In this document: positions 34,308 through 44,368 of the stretch, one piece after another
Layout: every line of letters starts with the position of its first letter
Position numbering within the stretch: the stretch's first letter is position 1
Assembly (NCBI GenBank): GCA_027489535.1
Contig: JAIXZO010000021.1
Location: forward strand, 1-64,000
Direction: 5' to 3'
Source of the DNA: Hyphomicrobiales bacterium
GTDB lineage: Bacteria; Pseudomonadota; Alphaproteobacteria; Rhizobiales; Beijerinckiaceae
DNA: 64,000 nucleotides
Notes under the pieces: generated by a model
The model's input: the letters and a program-made list of their open reading frames with translations, nothing else
Told to the model about the DNA's origin: nothing
Database searches by the model: none
Position numbers and translations under genes: made by a program

Positions 34308-35304
34308 CGCCGGGGACGCGCAGGCGCGATCGGCGCTGCGCGTCGTACTCGGCGCGCCGCTCGCCTTCGCGGCGGCGACATGGCTCGAATTGCCGCTGCC
34401 CTATGTGGCGGCTTCGGGATACGTGTCCGTCGCGGCGGGCATGGCGAACCGGCCGACGCCCGCGGTGCTGTCGGTTCTCGTCGCCGCCGTTGCGGCGATC
34501 ACCGCGCTGTTCTCGGGTTTGGGCGGCTGGATCTCCACGTTCCCCTATCTGACCCTCGCGCTGGCCGGCGGCGTCGTTTTCGTCGGGTTGAGGATGCAGG
34601 CGCATCCGAAAACGAAGATGCCGGGACTGCTCGTCACCTTGCTCGGGCCGATGGCTTTGCTCGTCACCGACGCCGTGGCGGGGATCGAGGGCGTGTTCAT
34701 CATGGCCGTCGTCGGCAACGTGTCGGTCGCCGTCGCCGTGCTGCTGCTCGCCTTCATGGCCTTCCCCGCGGGACCGGACCCGACCGCGAAGGTCTCCGCG
34801 CCGGCGGAGCCGAACGCGGACCTGCATGCGGCCGCAGGTGCCATCGCAGTCCTGCCGCTGTTCGCGGTGATGACCGCCGTCGACGCCGTCAACGCGCTGC
34901 GGGTGCTCTTGGCGGCGCTGGGCGTTCTGGCGGTGACGTCGGCCGGTGCGCGTCGACGGGCGGTGGGCGATACGATCTTCGCCGTCGGCTTGGCCGGTGC
35001 GGCGGCGGCTGCGTGTTCGACGGTCCTGTCGTTCTGGCCCGTGCTCCCGGCCGTCATGCTCGTCACGGCGCTCGTGGGCCTTCTCTTTGCACGCGGGCTG
35101 ACCGGCGGCCGGGCGGGGATGTTCATTCCGGCGCTCGGGTCGATGTGGCCGTTGCTGATCACCAGCGGGGCCGAACCGCTGCAAAAGACATTGATATGGA
35201 CGTGCTACGCGGTCGTCGGCACCGCCTATGCCGTCGGGATGCGTCGTTTGGTGCTCGACGGTTTCGCGGCTCTTGCGCGGCGGTCCGAGCGCATCGCGTC
35301 ATGA
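34297..35304 (+). CDS. DUF2955 membrane protein, efflux partner of the HlyD protein
   Basis: 335 residues with about ten predicted membrane helices in two groups separated by the hydrophilic segment FPAGPDPTAKVSAPAEPN. It starts inside the HlyD gene (11-base overlap), the arrangement seen for DUF2955 proteins with their adaptors. The fold is related to fusaric-acid-resistance (FUSC) pumps. Substrate not known; aromatic acids are the family's usual suggestion. It ends in a four-base overlap with the channel gene. Confidence 0.75.
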   Translation: MSIDAGDAQARSALRVVLGAPLAFAAATWLELPLPYVAASGYVSVAAGMANRPTPAVLSVLVAAVAAITALFSGLGGWISTFPYLTLALAGGVVFVGLRMQAHPKTKMPGLLVTLLGPMALLVTDAVAGIEGVFIMAVVGNVSVAVAVLLLAFMAFPAGPDPTAKVSAPAEPNADLHAAAGAIAVLPLFAVMTAVDAVNALRVLLAALGVLAVTSAGARRRAVGDTIFAVGLAGAAAAACSTVLSFWPVLPAVMLVTALVGLLFARGLTGGRAGMFIPALGSMWPLLITSGAEPLQKTLIWTCYAVVGTAYAVGMRRLVLDGFAALARRSERIAS

Positions 35305-35741
35305 TCGCCGAGATTGCCGTTGCGCTCCTCGTGAGCGGGCTCAACATCGGGCTGCATGCCGCGATGATGCCGCTGCTGATGGCCGTGCATCAGCGCCAGT
35401 TGGGCCGCGACGTGCCGCGCCGGACGGGACCGTGGCTTGCGCGCATCATGGTCCTGACCGTGACGATGCTGATGGCGGCGCATACCGTCGAAGTGGCGGT
35501 ATGGGCGGCCGCGATGAGGCTGGTCGGCGCGCTCGCGGAACCGGATGCGGCATTCTATTTCGCCTTCGTGAGCTACACGACGATCGGCTACGGCGACTAC
35601 ACGCCGTTGAAGGAATGGCGACTGCTCGGCCCCTTCGCCGGGATGAACGGCGTGCTGCTGTTCGGCTGGTCGACAGCCCTGATCTTCCAGATCCTCACGG
35701 CGGCCTATCGCAAGATGTCGCGCGGCCCGGACCTTTCCTGA
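35301..35741 (+). CDS. two-transmembrane potassium-channel-like protein
   Basis: 146 residues. A hydrophobic N-terminus, one helix near 45-70, the pore loop with FVSYTTIGYGDYTPL (selectivity filter T-I-G-Y-G-D), and a last helix MNGVLLFGWSTALIFQIL. This is the two-TM Ion_trans_2 pore, without a regulatory RCK domain. It overlaps the efflux gene by four bases (ATGA), so the three proteins are made together. Ion flux may balance charge during efflux, but that is inference. It lies five bases from the convergent desaturase stop. Confidence 0.85.
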   Translation: MIAEIAVALLVSGLNIGLHAAMMPLLMAVHQRQLGRDVPRRTGPWLARIMVLTVTMLMAAHTVEVAVWAAAMRLVGALAEPDAAFYFAFVSYTTIGYGDYTPLKEWRLLGPFAGMNGVLLFGWSTALIFQILTAAYRKMSRGPDLS

Positions 35742-35745
35742 GCCC

Positions 35746-36909
35746 TCACGCCGACGTCGCCAATTTCGCTCCCACGGCGTCGAGCACCATGCGGTGGGCC
35801 CGGTCGACGATCTCGTCGAGCGACTTCGTGCGCACGAACATGTCGGAAGCGCGGCGGTGAAGCTCGTCGCGGGTCGGCAGATGCGGAAGATGGGGCAGTT
35901 GTTCCAGCATCACGACGGCGCGGTGCTGCGCATCGGCGAGCCGGCGGGAGAGGTCGGCCAAGGTGGGGGTCGCCGGCATCGCCGCACGGATCGCATGCGC
36001 GATCCCTTCGACGTTGACGCTTGCGGCCAGTTCCGCCGCCGCGCGGTCGATGACGCGGGCGCCGAGCTTCTGCTCGTTGCGCACCACGGCCTCGGGCGGG
36101 GTCTTCAGGCCCCAGACGATGCCGACCCAGGACAGCGCCTTCAGGATGTAGAAGGTCGCGTCATATTCGTACCAGCGGAAGCCTTGGCGCACGCTGCTCT
36201 GATAGGCGTGGTGGTTGTTGTGCCAGCCCTCGCCCATGGTGATGATCGCGAGCCACCAATTGTTGCGGGAGTCGTCGCCCGTCACGTAGCGCTTGTCGCC
36301 GTGCACATGGGCGAGCGAATTGATGCAGAAGGTGCCGTGATAGACGAGCACCGTGCTCCAGCAGAAGCCGACCACGAGGCCGGTCCAGCCGTCGATCAGG
36401 AAGCACAGCGCGCCGAGGCCGACCGCGGGGGCGACCTCGCGGCGGTGCAGCCACATCAGTTCCGGATATTTGGTAAAGTCCTGCACCTTGGTCAGGTCGG
36501 CATGATCGTGCCGGCTCGCGAAGATCCAGCCGAGATGGGAATAGAAGAACCCGGTATGGCGCGGCGAGTGGACGTCGTGTTCGGTATCCGAGAACAGATG
36601 GTGGTGGCGATGCTTGGCCGCCCACCACAGCACGCTTTTCTGCGCGGTGCTCTGCGCCAGCAGCGCCAGCACGAATTGGAAGGCGCGGCTCGTCGAATAG
36701 GCCTTGTGCGAGAAATAGCGGTGATAGCCCGCCGTCACGCCGAACATCCGCAGCCAATACAGGCCGAAGCAGAGCCACAGCGACGTCGCGCTCACGCCGG
36801 TGAAGAAGGCCGCGAAGCAGGCGAGGTGCACGATGACGAAGGGGATGGCCGACGGATAGACGATGTCGTCGTGGTGGTCTTCCACCGAAGGTCCGAGAGA
36901 AGGGGTCAC
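35746..36909 (-). CDS. acyl-CoA desaturase (delta-9 type)
   Basis: 387 residues from a GTG at 36909; a GTG at 36885 is also possible and no ATG fits. Introduces a cis double bond into membrane fatty acids using a di-iron centre. The three histidine boxes are HRYFSH, HRHHH and HNNHH, spaced as in stearoyl-CoA desaturases, between four membrane spans. The C-terminal 100 residues are helical and hydrophilic (HLPHLPTRDELHRRASD) and are longer than in the family's minimal form. It has a 213-base divergent region with recQ. The upstream open frame that covers recQ antisense is not coding. Confidence 0.88.
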   Translation of the reverse strand: MTPSLGPSVEDHHDDIVYPSAIPFVIVHLACFAAFFTGVSATSLWLCFGLYWLRMFGVTAGYHRYFSHKAYSTSRAFQFVLALLAQSTAQKSVLWWAAKHRHHHLFSDTEHDVHSPRHTGFFYSHLGWIFASRHDHADLTKVQDFTKYPELMWLHRREVAPAVGLGALCFLIDGWTGLVVGFCWSTVLVYHGTFCINSLAHVHGDKRYVTGDDSRNNWWLAIITMGEGWHNNHHAYQSSVRQGFRWYEYDATFYILKALSWVGIVWGLKTPPEAVVRNEQKLGARVIDRAAAELAASVNVEGIAHAIRAAMPATPTLADLSRRLADAQHRAVVMLEQLPHLPHLPTRDELHRRASDMFVRTKSLDEIVDRAHRMVLDAVGAKLATSA

Positions 36910-37122
36910 GTGAACAACCGGTCCTGAACGGGAAGGGACAGCCCTTCTGCCGGCCGAATGCGGCAAGGGCACGCTCGGCGCGCGACCGAACTTTGACGCG
37001 ACCGCGGCGAGACGTCCAGTGCGACGAATGATGACGGTTCGGGATGGTTTCGAAACATCTTTCCCCGCGACGGGACGGCCAAGTCGGTCTATTTCTCCGA
37101 CCGCTCCGGAGTAGCCCGAATC

Positions 37123-38958
<1,836 letters not shown>

Positions 38959-39023
38959 GCGCCGCCGACCGTTGACAGCGCCGCCGCTTTCCCGTTCGTG
39001 GCGGCAAAATCGGGAGGTCCTGC

Positions 39024-40004
39024 ATGCAACTCGGAATGATCGGCCTCGGCCGGATGGGCGCCAACATCGTGCGTCGCCTGATGCGTGCCGGCCATGCCTG
39101 CGTGGTGCATGACAGCAATCCGGAGCCGGGCCGCGCACTCGCCGCCGAAGGCGCGACGACGGTGGACGGGCTCTCCGCAATGGTGGCGGCCATGGATGCG
39201 CCCCGGCACGTCTGGGTGATGCTGCCCGCCGGCGCGATCACCGAAGCGACGATCGCGCAGCTCGCGGACCTGCTCTCGCCCGGCGACGTGATCATCGACG
39301 GCGGCAATACCTTCTGGAAGGACGACATCCGCCGCGCGCGCGAACTCGGCGCGCGCGGCTTGTCATATGTCGACGTCGGCACCTCGGGCGGCGTGCACGG
39401 GCTCGACCGCGGCTATTGCCTGATGATCGGCGGGGCGAAGGACGTGGTGGACCGGCTAGACCCGATCTTCGCGGCGCTCGCGCCCGGACGCGGCGACGTG
39501 GAAGCGACGCGCGGGCGGGAGGGACGCGACCCGCGCGTCGAACAGGGCTATCTCCATGCCGGGCCGAACGGCTCCGGCCATTTCGTGAAGATGATCCACA
39601 ACGGCATCGAATACGGCATGATGCAGGCCTTCGCCGAAGGCTTCGACATTCTGAAGAACGCCTCGGGGCCCGGCGTCGCCGAAGAGAACCGGCTGGACTT
39701 CGAGCTGGCCGACGTTGCGGAAGTGTGGCGGCGCGGCAGCGTCGTCACGTCCTGGCTGCTCGATCTGACCTCGCAGGCCTTGGCGGAAGACGGCGATCTC
39801 TCGAGCTATTCCGGCCATGTCGAGGATTCCGGCGAGGGCCGCTGGACCGTGCAGGCCGCCATCGAGGAGGCGGTGCCGGCCGAGGTGCTCACCGCCGCGC
39901 TCTACACCCGCTTCCGCTCGCGGCAGGACCATACCTTCGCCGAAAAGGTGCTCTCGGCGATGCGCAAGGGCTTCGGCGGGCATGTCGAACCGAAAAAGGC
40001 GTGA
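39024..40004 (+). CDS. gnd: 6-phosphogluconate dehydrogenase, decarboxylating (short form)
   Basis: 326 residues. Oxidises 6-phosphogluconate to ribulose-5-phosphate and CO2. The Rossmann start [20 protein letters not shown], then [11 protein letters not shown], and the catalytic Lys in [20 protein letters not shown] are all present. The short 300-residue form usually uses NAD. It is followed seven bases later by gluconokinase, so the pair converts gluconate to pentose phosphate. GGGAGG lies nine bases upstream of the ATG. Confidence 0.93.
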   Translation: MQLGMIGLGRMGANIVRRLMRAGHACVVHDSNPEPGRALAAEGATTVDGLSAMVAAMDAPRHVWVMLPAGAITEATIAQLADLLSPGDVIIDGGNTFWKDDIRRARELGARGLSYVDVGTSGGVHGLDRGYCLMIGGAKDVVDRLDPIFAALAPGRGDVEATRGREGRDPRVEQGYLHAGPNGSGHFVKMIHNGIEYGMMQAFAEGFDILKNASGPGVAEENRLDFELADVAEVWRRGSVVTSWLLDLTSQALAEDGDLSSYSGHVEDSGEGRWTVQAAIEEAVPAEVLTAALYTRFRSRQDHTFAEKVLSAMRKGFGGHVEPKKA

Positions 40005-40011
40005 TCCGGGC

Positions 40012-40545
40012 ATGACCTCGTTTTCGACCGACGCCGCGCCGCCGTCCGTGCTCTTGATCATGGGCGTATCGGGTTGCGGCAAGAGCACCGCGGGCGAGCG
40101 GCTGGCCGCCCGGCTGGGCTGGATCTTTCGCGATGCGGACTCGTTTCATCCTCCCGCCAACGTGGAGAAGATGAGCCGCGGCATGCCGCTCGACGACGAC
40201 GACCGCGCGCCTTGGCTCGCCGCCATCGCCGCATGGATCGACGCGCGGCATGCGGCCGGCGAACCGGCCATCGTGACCTGCTCGGCGTTGAAGCGCCGCT
40301 ATCGCGACGTGCTCGTCGGCGACCGCAGCTTCGTGCGCCTTGTGCATCTGGTGGGCGACAAGGCGTTGATCGCCGCGCGCATGGCGCGCCGCACGGATCA
40401 TTTCATGCCGCCCGCGCTGCTCGACAGCCAATTCGCGGCCTTGGAGCCGCCGGGCGACGACGAGAACCCGCTGCGCGTGCCCGTGACGCTCGCGCCGCAG
40501 GTCATCGTCGAAACCATCGTGACGGAGCTTCGCCTCTCCGCCTGA
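40012..40545 (+). CDS. gntK: gluconokinase
   Basis: 177 residues. Phosphorylates gluconate to 6-phosphogluconate with ATP. Walker A MGVSGCGKSTAGERLA at about 17-32, substrate segment FRDADSFHPPANVEKMSRG, then CSALKRRYRDVL, are the diagnostic GntK motifs. The length is typical. It begins seven bases after gnd and supplies its substrate. No transporter for gluconate is visible in the window. Confidence 0.95.
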   Translation: MTSFSTDAAPPSVLLIMGVSGCGKSTAGERLAARLGWIFRDADSFHPPANVEKMSRGMPLDDDDRAPWLAAIAAWIDARHAAGEPAIVTCSALKRRYRDVLVGDRSFVRLVHLVGDKALIAARMARRTDHFMPPALLDSQFAALEPPGDDENPLRVPVTLAPQVIVETIVTELRLSA

Positions 40546-40621
40546 CGCTTCGCCCGAAGCGCCGGCATGTCCGGTGCACTTTCCTCCGCAGACTTGAACC
40601 GATGCGGACGGAAACGGGCTT

Positions 40622-42112
40622 TTGGACCAGAAATCATCGCAGAACGGCAAAGCGGATTTCGCAAAACGCGAAGAACCCGCGGCCGCGAAGGTCCGAAGCG
40701 GAACGCAGCAGGCGGCCATTTACGGCCTGTCGCTTCTCGCGACACGCGGCATGTCCATCGTCATGCTGCCCTACATCACGCATACGCTGTCGCCGACCGA
40801 TTACGGCTCCATCGAACTGCTGCAGGGCTTCGCCGACGCCGTCACCGTGATCTTCGGCTTCGGTCTGGTGGAGGCGATGTTCCGCTATGCGGGCCGCTTC
40901 GGGGCCGACCGGAACGACCTCCCGGCGGCGGCCTACGGCGCGATCCTCGCGCTGGCTCTGCCCTGTGCCGCGCTGCTGCAACTCTCCGCCCCCTTGGTCG
41001 TGAAGCTGCTCGGACCGACGATTCCGCTCGACGCCGTCCGCTTCATTCTCGGCACCGCCTCGCTCGACGGGCTGATCGCGTTGTCGCTGGGCTGGATCCG
41101 CTTCGAGAACAAATCCGGCCTTTATCTCGGCCTCGTGGCCGGGCGATCCGTGGTTCAGGTGGCCGGCATCGTCGCGGCGCTCGAATTCGGTTTCGGGATC
41201 ACCGGCATCATGGCGGCCGGCTTCATCGCCTCCTCGCTGCTCGCGGCGGTGCTGATGGTCGTGCATTACCGCACCGTCGGCATCCGCTTCGATGCGGCGA
41301 TCGCCGCGAAGCTCGTGCGCTACGGCGCGCCCATCGTGCTCGCGGGGCTCGCGGGATTCGTGCTCAACACCTTCGACCGGCTGCTGCTGGTGCCGGCCGT
41401 CCCGGTCACGGCCATCGCCGAATATGCGCTGGCGCTGAAGCTCAGCTTCCTCCTGACGCTGTTGTTCCAGCCGCTCACTTTGTGGTGGCAGCCGCGCCGC
41501 ATCTCCATCCTGTCGGAATTCGGCGGCGTCGAGCGCAGCGGCGCGGTCGCCTGCCTCGGCTTCTCCTATCTCTGCGTGGTGGCCGTCGGCTTGGCCGTCG
41601 CCGGCCCGTCCCTGATCCGTCTCGCGACGCCGAGCGCCTATCACGGCGCCATCGTGCTCGTGCCCTGGCTGCTGCTCGCCAAGGCGATGATGCTGGCGAG
41701 CGACCTCGTCGACGTCGGCTCCTATTACGCCGAGGACGGGCGTCGGCCGATGGCGATCAATCTCGTCGCCGCGGGCGTCGCCCTCGCCCTCTACATCCTC
41801 CTGATCCCGCTCTTCGGCATCGGCGGCGCGATCGCCGCCACCGTGATCGCCTATGCGGTCCGCCTCGCCGCCTTCACCCGCGTCAGCCTCAAGCGCGTGA
41901 AGCTGCCGCTGCCTTGGGGCCGCCTCGCGGCCATGGCGGCGCTGTCCGTCACCGCCGCCGTGGTCATCCCGCATGACGGAAGCATTCTGGTCGGCATCGC
42001 GCTGGGCTCCGCCGCGAGCTTCGGCATCGCCGTCGCGGCTTATCTCCTCGGGCTTCTCGCACCTGCGGAGCCCCGTTCCTTACCCATCGGTCTGCCGGAG
42101 CGTGCAGCATGA
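40622..42112 (+). CDS. polysaccharide-biosynthesis flippase (Wzx/MATE-type)
   Basis: 496 residues from a TTG at 40622, with no earlier in-frame start. About twelve membrane helices; the opening segment AAIYGLSLLATRGMSIVMLP and YGSIELLQGFADAV are the Wzx (polysaccharide_synt) signature. It would move undecaprenyl-linked oligosaccharide across the inner membrane. The cytoplasmic N-terminus of about 30 residues is charged. Four-base overlaps tie it to a glycosyltransferase and a dioxygenase-like gene, a compact surface-sugar operon without polymerase or ligase. Confidence 0.85.
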   Translation: MDQKSSQNGKADFAKREEPAAAKVRSGTQQAAIYGLSLLATRGMSIVMLPYITHTLSPTDYGSIELLQGFADAVTVIFGFGLVEAMFRYAGRFGADRNDLPAAAYGAILALALPCAALLQLSAPLVVKLLGPTIPLDAVRFILGTASLDGLIALSLGWIRFENKSGLYLGLVAGRSVVQVAGIVAALEFGFGITGIMAAGFIASSLLAAVLMVVHYRTVGIRFDAAIAAKLVRYGAPIVLAGLAGFVLNTFDRLLLVPAVPVTAIAEYALALKLSFLLTLLFQPLTLWWQPRRISILSEFGGVERSGAVACLGFSYLCVVAVGLAVAGPSLIRLATPSAYHGAIVLVPWLLLAKAMMLASDLVDVGSYYAEDGRRPMAINLVAAGVALALYILLIPLFGIGGAIAATVIAYAVRLAAFTRVSLKRVKLPLPWGRLAAMAALSVTAAVVIPHDGSILVGIALGSAASFGIAVAAYLLGLLAPAEPRSLPIGLPERAA

Positions 42113-43287
42113 ACCGCAAGAAGCGCCTTCTCATTTGGGCTCACTGCCACCTCGCCAAGCCCGGCGGATTCGAGCGCCAGCTCGTCGAAGCGACGCGTCG
42201 GCTCCGGCTGAACGGGTGGATCGTCCGCCTGTGCTGCGGCACCGACGTGGCGAGCGCCGTGCGCAACGACCTCGCGAAGCAGGACGTGGACATCGTCAAG
42301 CTGAGCTTCGAGGAGCTGAATTCGCTGACCGTGTTCACCCGCATCTGCGCCCGCTTCCGGCCGGACGTGTGCCAGTATCACTACGGCTCCCCTTCGCCCG
42401 TCATGGCGTTGGCGGCCAAGGCGACGGGGGCGCGCAACATCATGCGCGACCACGGTTCGCGCACCGTGCTGATGCAGCCGCCCGCCTCCCTCGTCGATCA
42501 TCTGAAGCGGTTCCGCCGCACCATGATCGCCCGTGCCGTCGACCTCTATCTGCCGGTCAGCGGCTATAACGGCGACCAGATCCGCATCGAAGTCGGCGCG
42601 CCCGCGGAGAAGATCGCCGTCTGCCACAACTCCATCGATCTGGAGCGCTTCCGGCCCGTCTCCGGCCCGGACGAGAAGGCCGAACTGCGCCGCGGCCTCG
42701 GTATCCCCGACGACGCCCGCGTCTTCGCCTATGTCGGCCAGATGACCGAGGAGAAGGGCATCCGCGACCTGCTCGCGATCCAACCCGCTCTGCTCGAGGC
42801 CGATCCGAAGCTGGTCCTGCTGTGGGCCGGCGCGGGCCCGCTGGCCGACGAGGTCGCCGCCGCATCCGGTCCGCGCTCGATCATGCTCGGTCGGCGCACC
42901 GACGTTCCCGAATTGCTGCGCGCGGCGGACGCGATGGTCGCGCCGTCGCTCTGGTACGAGGCGTTCTCGCTCGCCTTGGGCGAGGCCGCCGCCACCGCGA
43001 TCCCGGCCGTCGCCTCGCGCATCGGCGGCATCCCCGAGGTCGTGGCGGATTGCGAGACCGGCATCCTCATCACGCCGGGCGACCGGGTCGCCCTTTACGA
43101 CGCGATCCTCACGCTGTCCGGCCATGACCGGCGGCGCGACGAGATGGGCCGCGCGGCCCGCGCCCGCGCCGTCCGCATGTTCAACCTCGACCGGCAGGTC
43201 GAAATCTGGGTCGGCCACATCGAGTCGATGATCGACCGTCCTCCCACCGCCCAAACCCGCAAGAACCCGACGGAGGTGTCACCATGA
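42109..43287 (+). CDS. family-4-type glycosyltransferase
   Basis: 392 residues of GT-B fold. The N-terminal domain has an IWAHCHLAKPGGFERQL loop, the C-terminal domain has YVGQMTEEKGIRDLL followed by LWYEAFSLALGEAAATAIPA, where E-x7-E is the GT4 donor-site motif. VPELLRAADAMVAPS also fits. It adds a sugar, type unknown, to a lipid-linked or surface acceptor. Starts in a four-base overlap with the flippase and overlaps the next gene likewise. Confidence 0.9.
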   Translation: MNRKKRLLIWAHCHLAKPGGFERQLVEATRRLRLNGWIVRLCCGTDVASAVRNDLAKQDVDIVKLSFEELNSLTVFTRICARFRPDVCQYHYGSPSPVMALAAKATGARNIMRDHGSRTVLMQPPASLVDHLKRFRRTMIARAVDLYLPVSGYNGDQIRIEVGAPAEKIAVCHNSIDLERFRPVSGPDEKAELRRGLGIPDDARVFAYVGQMTEEKGIRDLLAIQPALLEADPKLVLLWAGAGPLADEVAAASGPRSIMLGRRTDVPELLRAADAMVAPSLWYEAFSLALGEAAATAIPAVASRIGGIPEVVADCETGILITPGDRVALYDAILTLSGHDRRRDEMGRAARARAVRMFNLDRQVEIWVGHIESMIDRPPTAQTRKNPTEVSP

Positions 43288-44237
43288 ACGCGAATGTCAG
43301 GATGTCCGGCGCCCTCGGCTCGCCGGTGCTCGAAAAGCTGGAGCGCGACGGCGTCGTCATGCTCCCCTCGCTGCTGTCGCCGCACCAGTTGCAGCGCCTG
43401 CAGCAGTCGTTCAATCAAGCTCTGGAGCATCCCTCCTTCAATACCTGGAGCGGCTTCGAGCAGAACGAGAAATGGCGGCGGCTCGTCGAGAACGTGCTGA
43501 CGCTCGATCCCACGGCCGTGTCGCTGGCGCTTCATCCGCTCGTGAAGGGCGTGCTGTCGTCCTATCTCGGGCCGAATTTCGCGCTCGTGGAAGCCCGCGG
43601 CTGGGAAACCATCGCGACCAAGACCAATTTCCACGGCTGGCACAACGATGCATGGTTCCACCCGTCGGTGACGCACACGAACCCGCGCGAGGTGAAGCTC
43701 GGCGTCTATCTCAGCGACGTGGACAGCGGCTATTTCAGCTACATCAAGGGTTCGCACAAGGACCGCGGTCCCGCGCGACACTGGTCGCCCGCCGAAGTCG
43801 CCAAGATGGAGGACCGCCGCGAGAACCTGATGGGTCCCGCCGGAACCGCCTTCCTGTTCGACACGTCGGGCATCCACTGCCAGTCCACGCCGGTGCTCAC
43901 CAAGCGCAACGTGATCTTCTTCAACTATCACGACCCGGCGGTCCCGCTTCAGGACATCGACGTGGAATACGGGCGATATCGGCCGCTGATGCTGAATGCC
44001 GGCTTCCTGCCGCCTTTGTCCTCGGACGACCAGCGCATCCTCGGCTTCGGGGCGGCGCTCGGCGCGGCCGTGGGCGCGGGGGTTCCGGGCCGGGCGGGAA
44101 CGCGGCGCTACACGCGCATCCACGACACGCTCGCCGCGATGATGAAGCTCCGTTTGGAGATTCAGGAATTCGACCGTCAGCGCCGCCGCGTCACCAACAA
44201 GCTCGCCCGCATGTTCGGCGGCGGCTCTGCTCACTGA
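43284..44237 (+). CDS. phytanoyl-CoA-dioxygenase-like protein
   Basis: 317 residues. The iron-binding H-x-D of the double-stranded beta helix is in NFHGWHNDAWFH, and the distal His is in DTSGIHCQSTPVL. Such Fe(II)/2-oxoglutarate enzymes hydroxylate lipids, sugars or peptides. With a flippase and a glycosyltransferase upstream (ATGA overlaps), it may modify a glycan or its lipid carrier. The C-terminal helix is basic (LRLEIQEFDRQRRRVTNKLA). A stem-loop begins ten bases after its stop. Confidence 0.8.
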   Translation: MNANVRMSGALGSPVLEKLERDGVVMLPSLLSPHQLQRLQQSFNQALEHPSFNTWSGFEQNEKWRRLVENVLTLDPTAVSLALHPLVKGVLSSYLGPNFALVEARGWETIATKTNFHGWHNDAWFHPSVTHTNPREVKLGVYLSDVDSGYFSYIKGSHKDRGPARHWSPAEVAKMEDRRENLMGPAGTAFLFDTSGIHCQSTPVLTKRNVIFFNYHDPAVPLQDIDVEYGRYRPLMLNAGFLPPLSSDDQRILGFGAALGAAVGAGVPGRAGTRRYTRIHDTLAAMMKLRLEIQEFDRQRRRVTNKLARMFGGGSAH

Positions 44238-44247
44238 TTGAGCAAGC

Positions 44248-44286
44248 ACCGGCTCTTGCCTGCCCAATATGAGGGCTGGAGCCGGT
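44248..44286. promoter_or_regulatory. perfect 8-bp arm stem-loop between the glycan operon and cyn
   Basis: ACCGGCTC (44248-44255) pairs with GAGCCGGT (44279-44286), and inside them GCCC (44262-44265) pairs with GGGC (44273-44276). It starts ten bases after the dioxygenase stop and ends 32 bases before the sigma54-like promoter. Lacking a T-run, it is either a weak terminator or an activator-binding site upstream of cyn. Confidence 0.5.
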
Positions 44287-44317
44287 AGACTTTGGTGGAA
44301 TCTCGGCGAAAGCCCCG

Positions 44318-44334
44318 CCGGCACGGCCCCTGCA
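44318..44334 (+). promoter_or_regulatory. sigma54-type (-24/-12) promoter of the cyanate operon
   Basis: GGCACGGCCCCTGCA keeps the invariant GG and GC ten bases apart, and shares the CACG and CA of TGGCACG-N4-TTGCA, with two mismatches. The predicted start is near 44345 and the first gene at 44369. Sigma54 control, probably by NtrC, suits a nitrogen-source operon. No enhancer-binding site has been proved. Confidence 0.5.
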
Positions 44335-44368
44335 AACGAGCTTCCCGACATCGTGACGGGAGACTCTC

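Noticed and set aside
44289-44340. Cobalamin-type riboswitch, suggested by GGTGGAATC and a CCCCGCC segment before the cyanate operon
   Set aside because: The core boxes do not line up, and the sigma54-like promoter falls inside the supposed aptamer.
44343-44361. Hairpin TCCCG/CGGGA masking the Shine-Dalgarno of cynA
   Set aside because: The left arm is at the predicted transcription start (about 44345), so it would be only partly transcribed.
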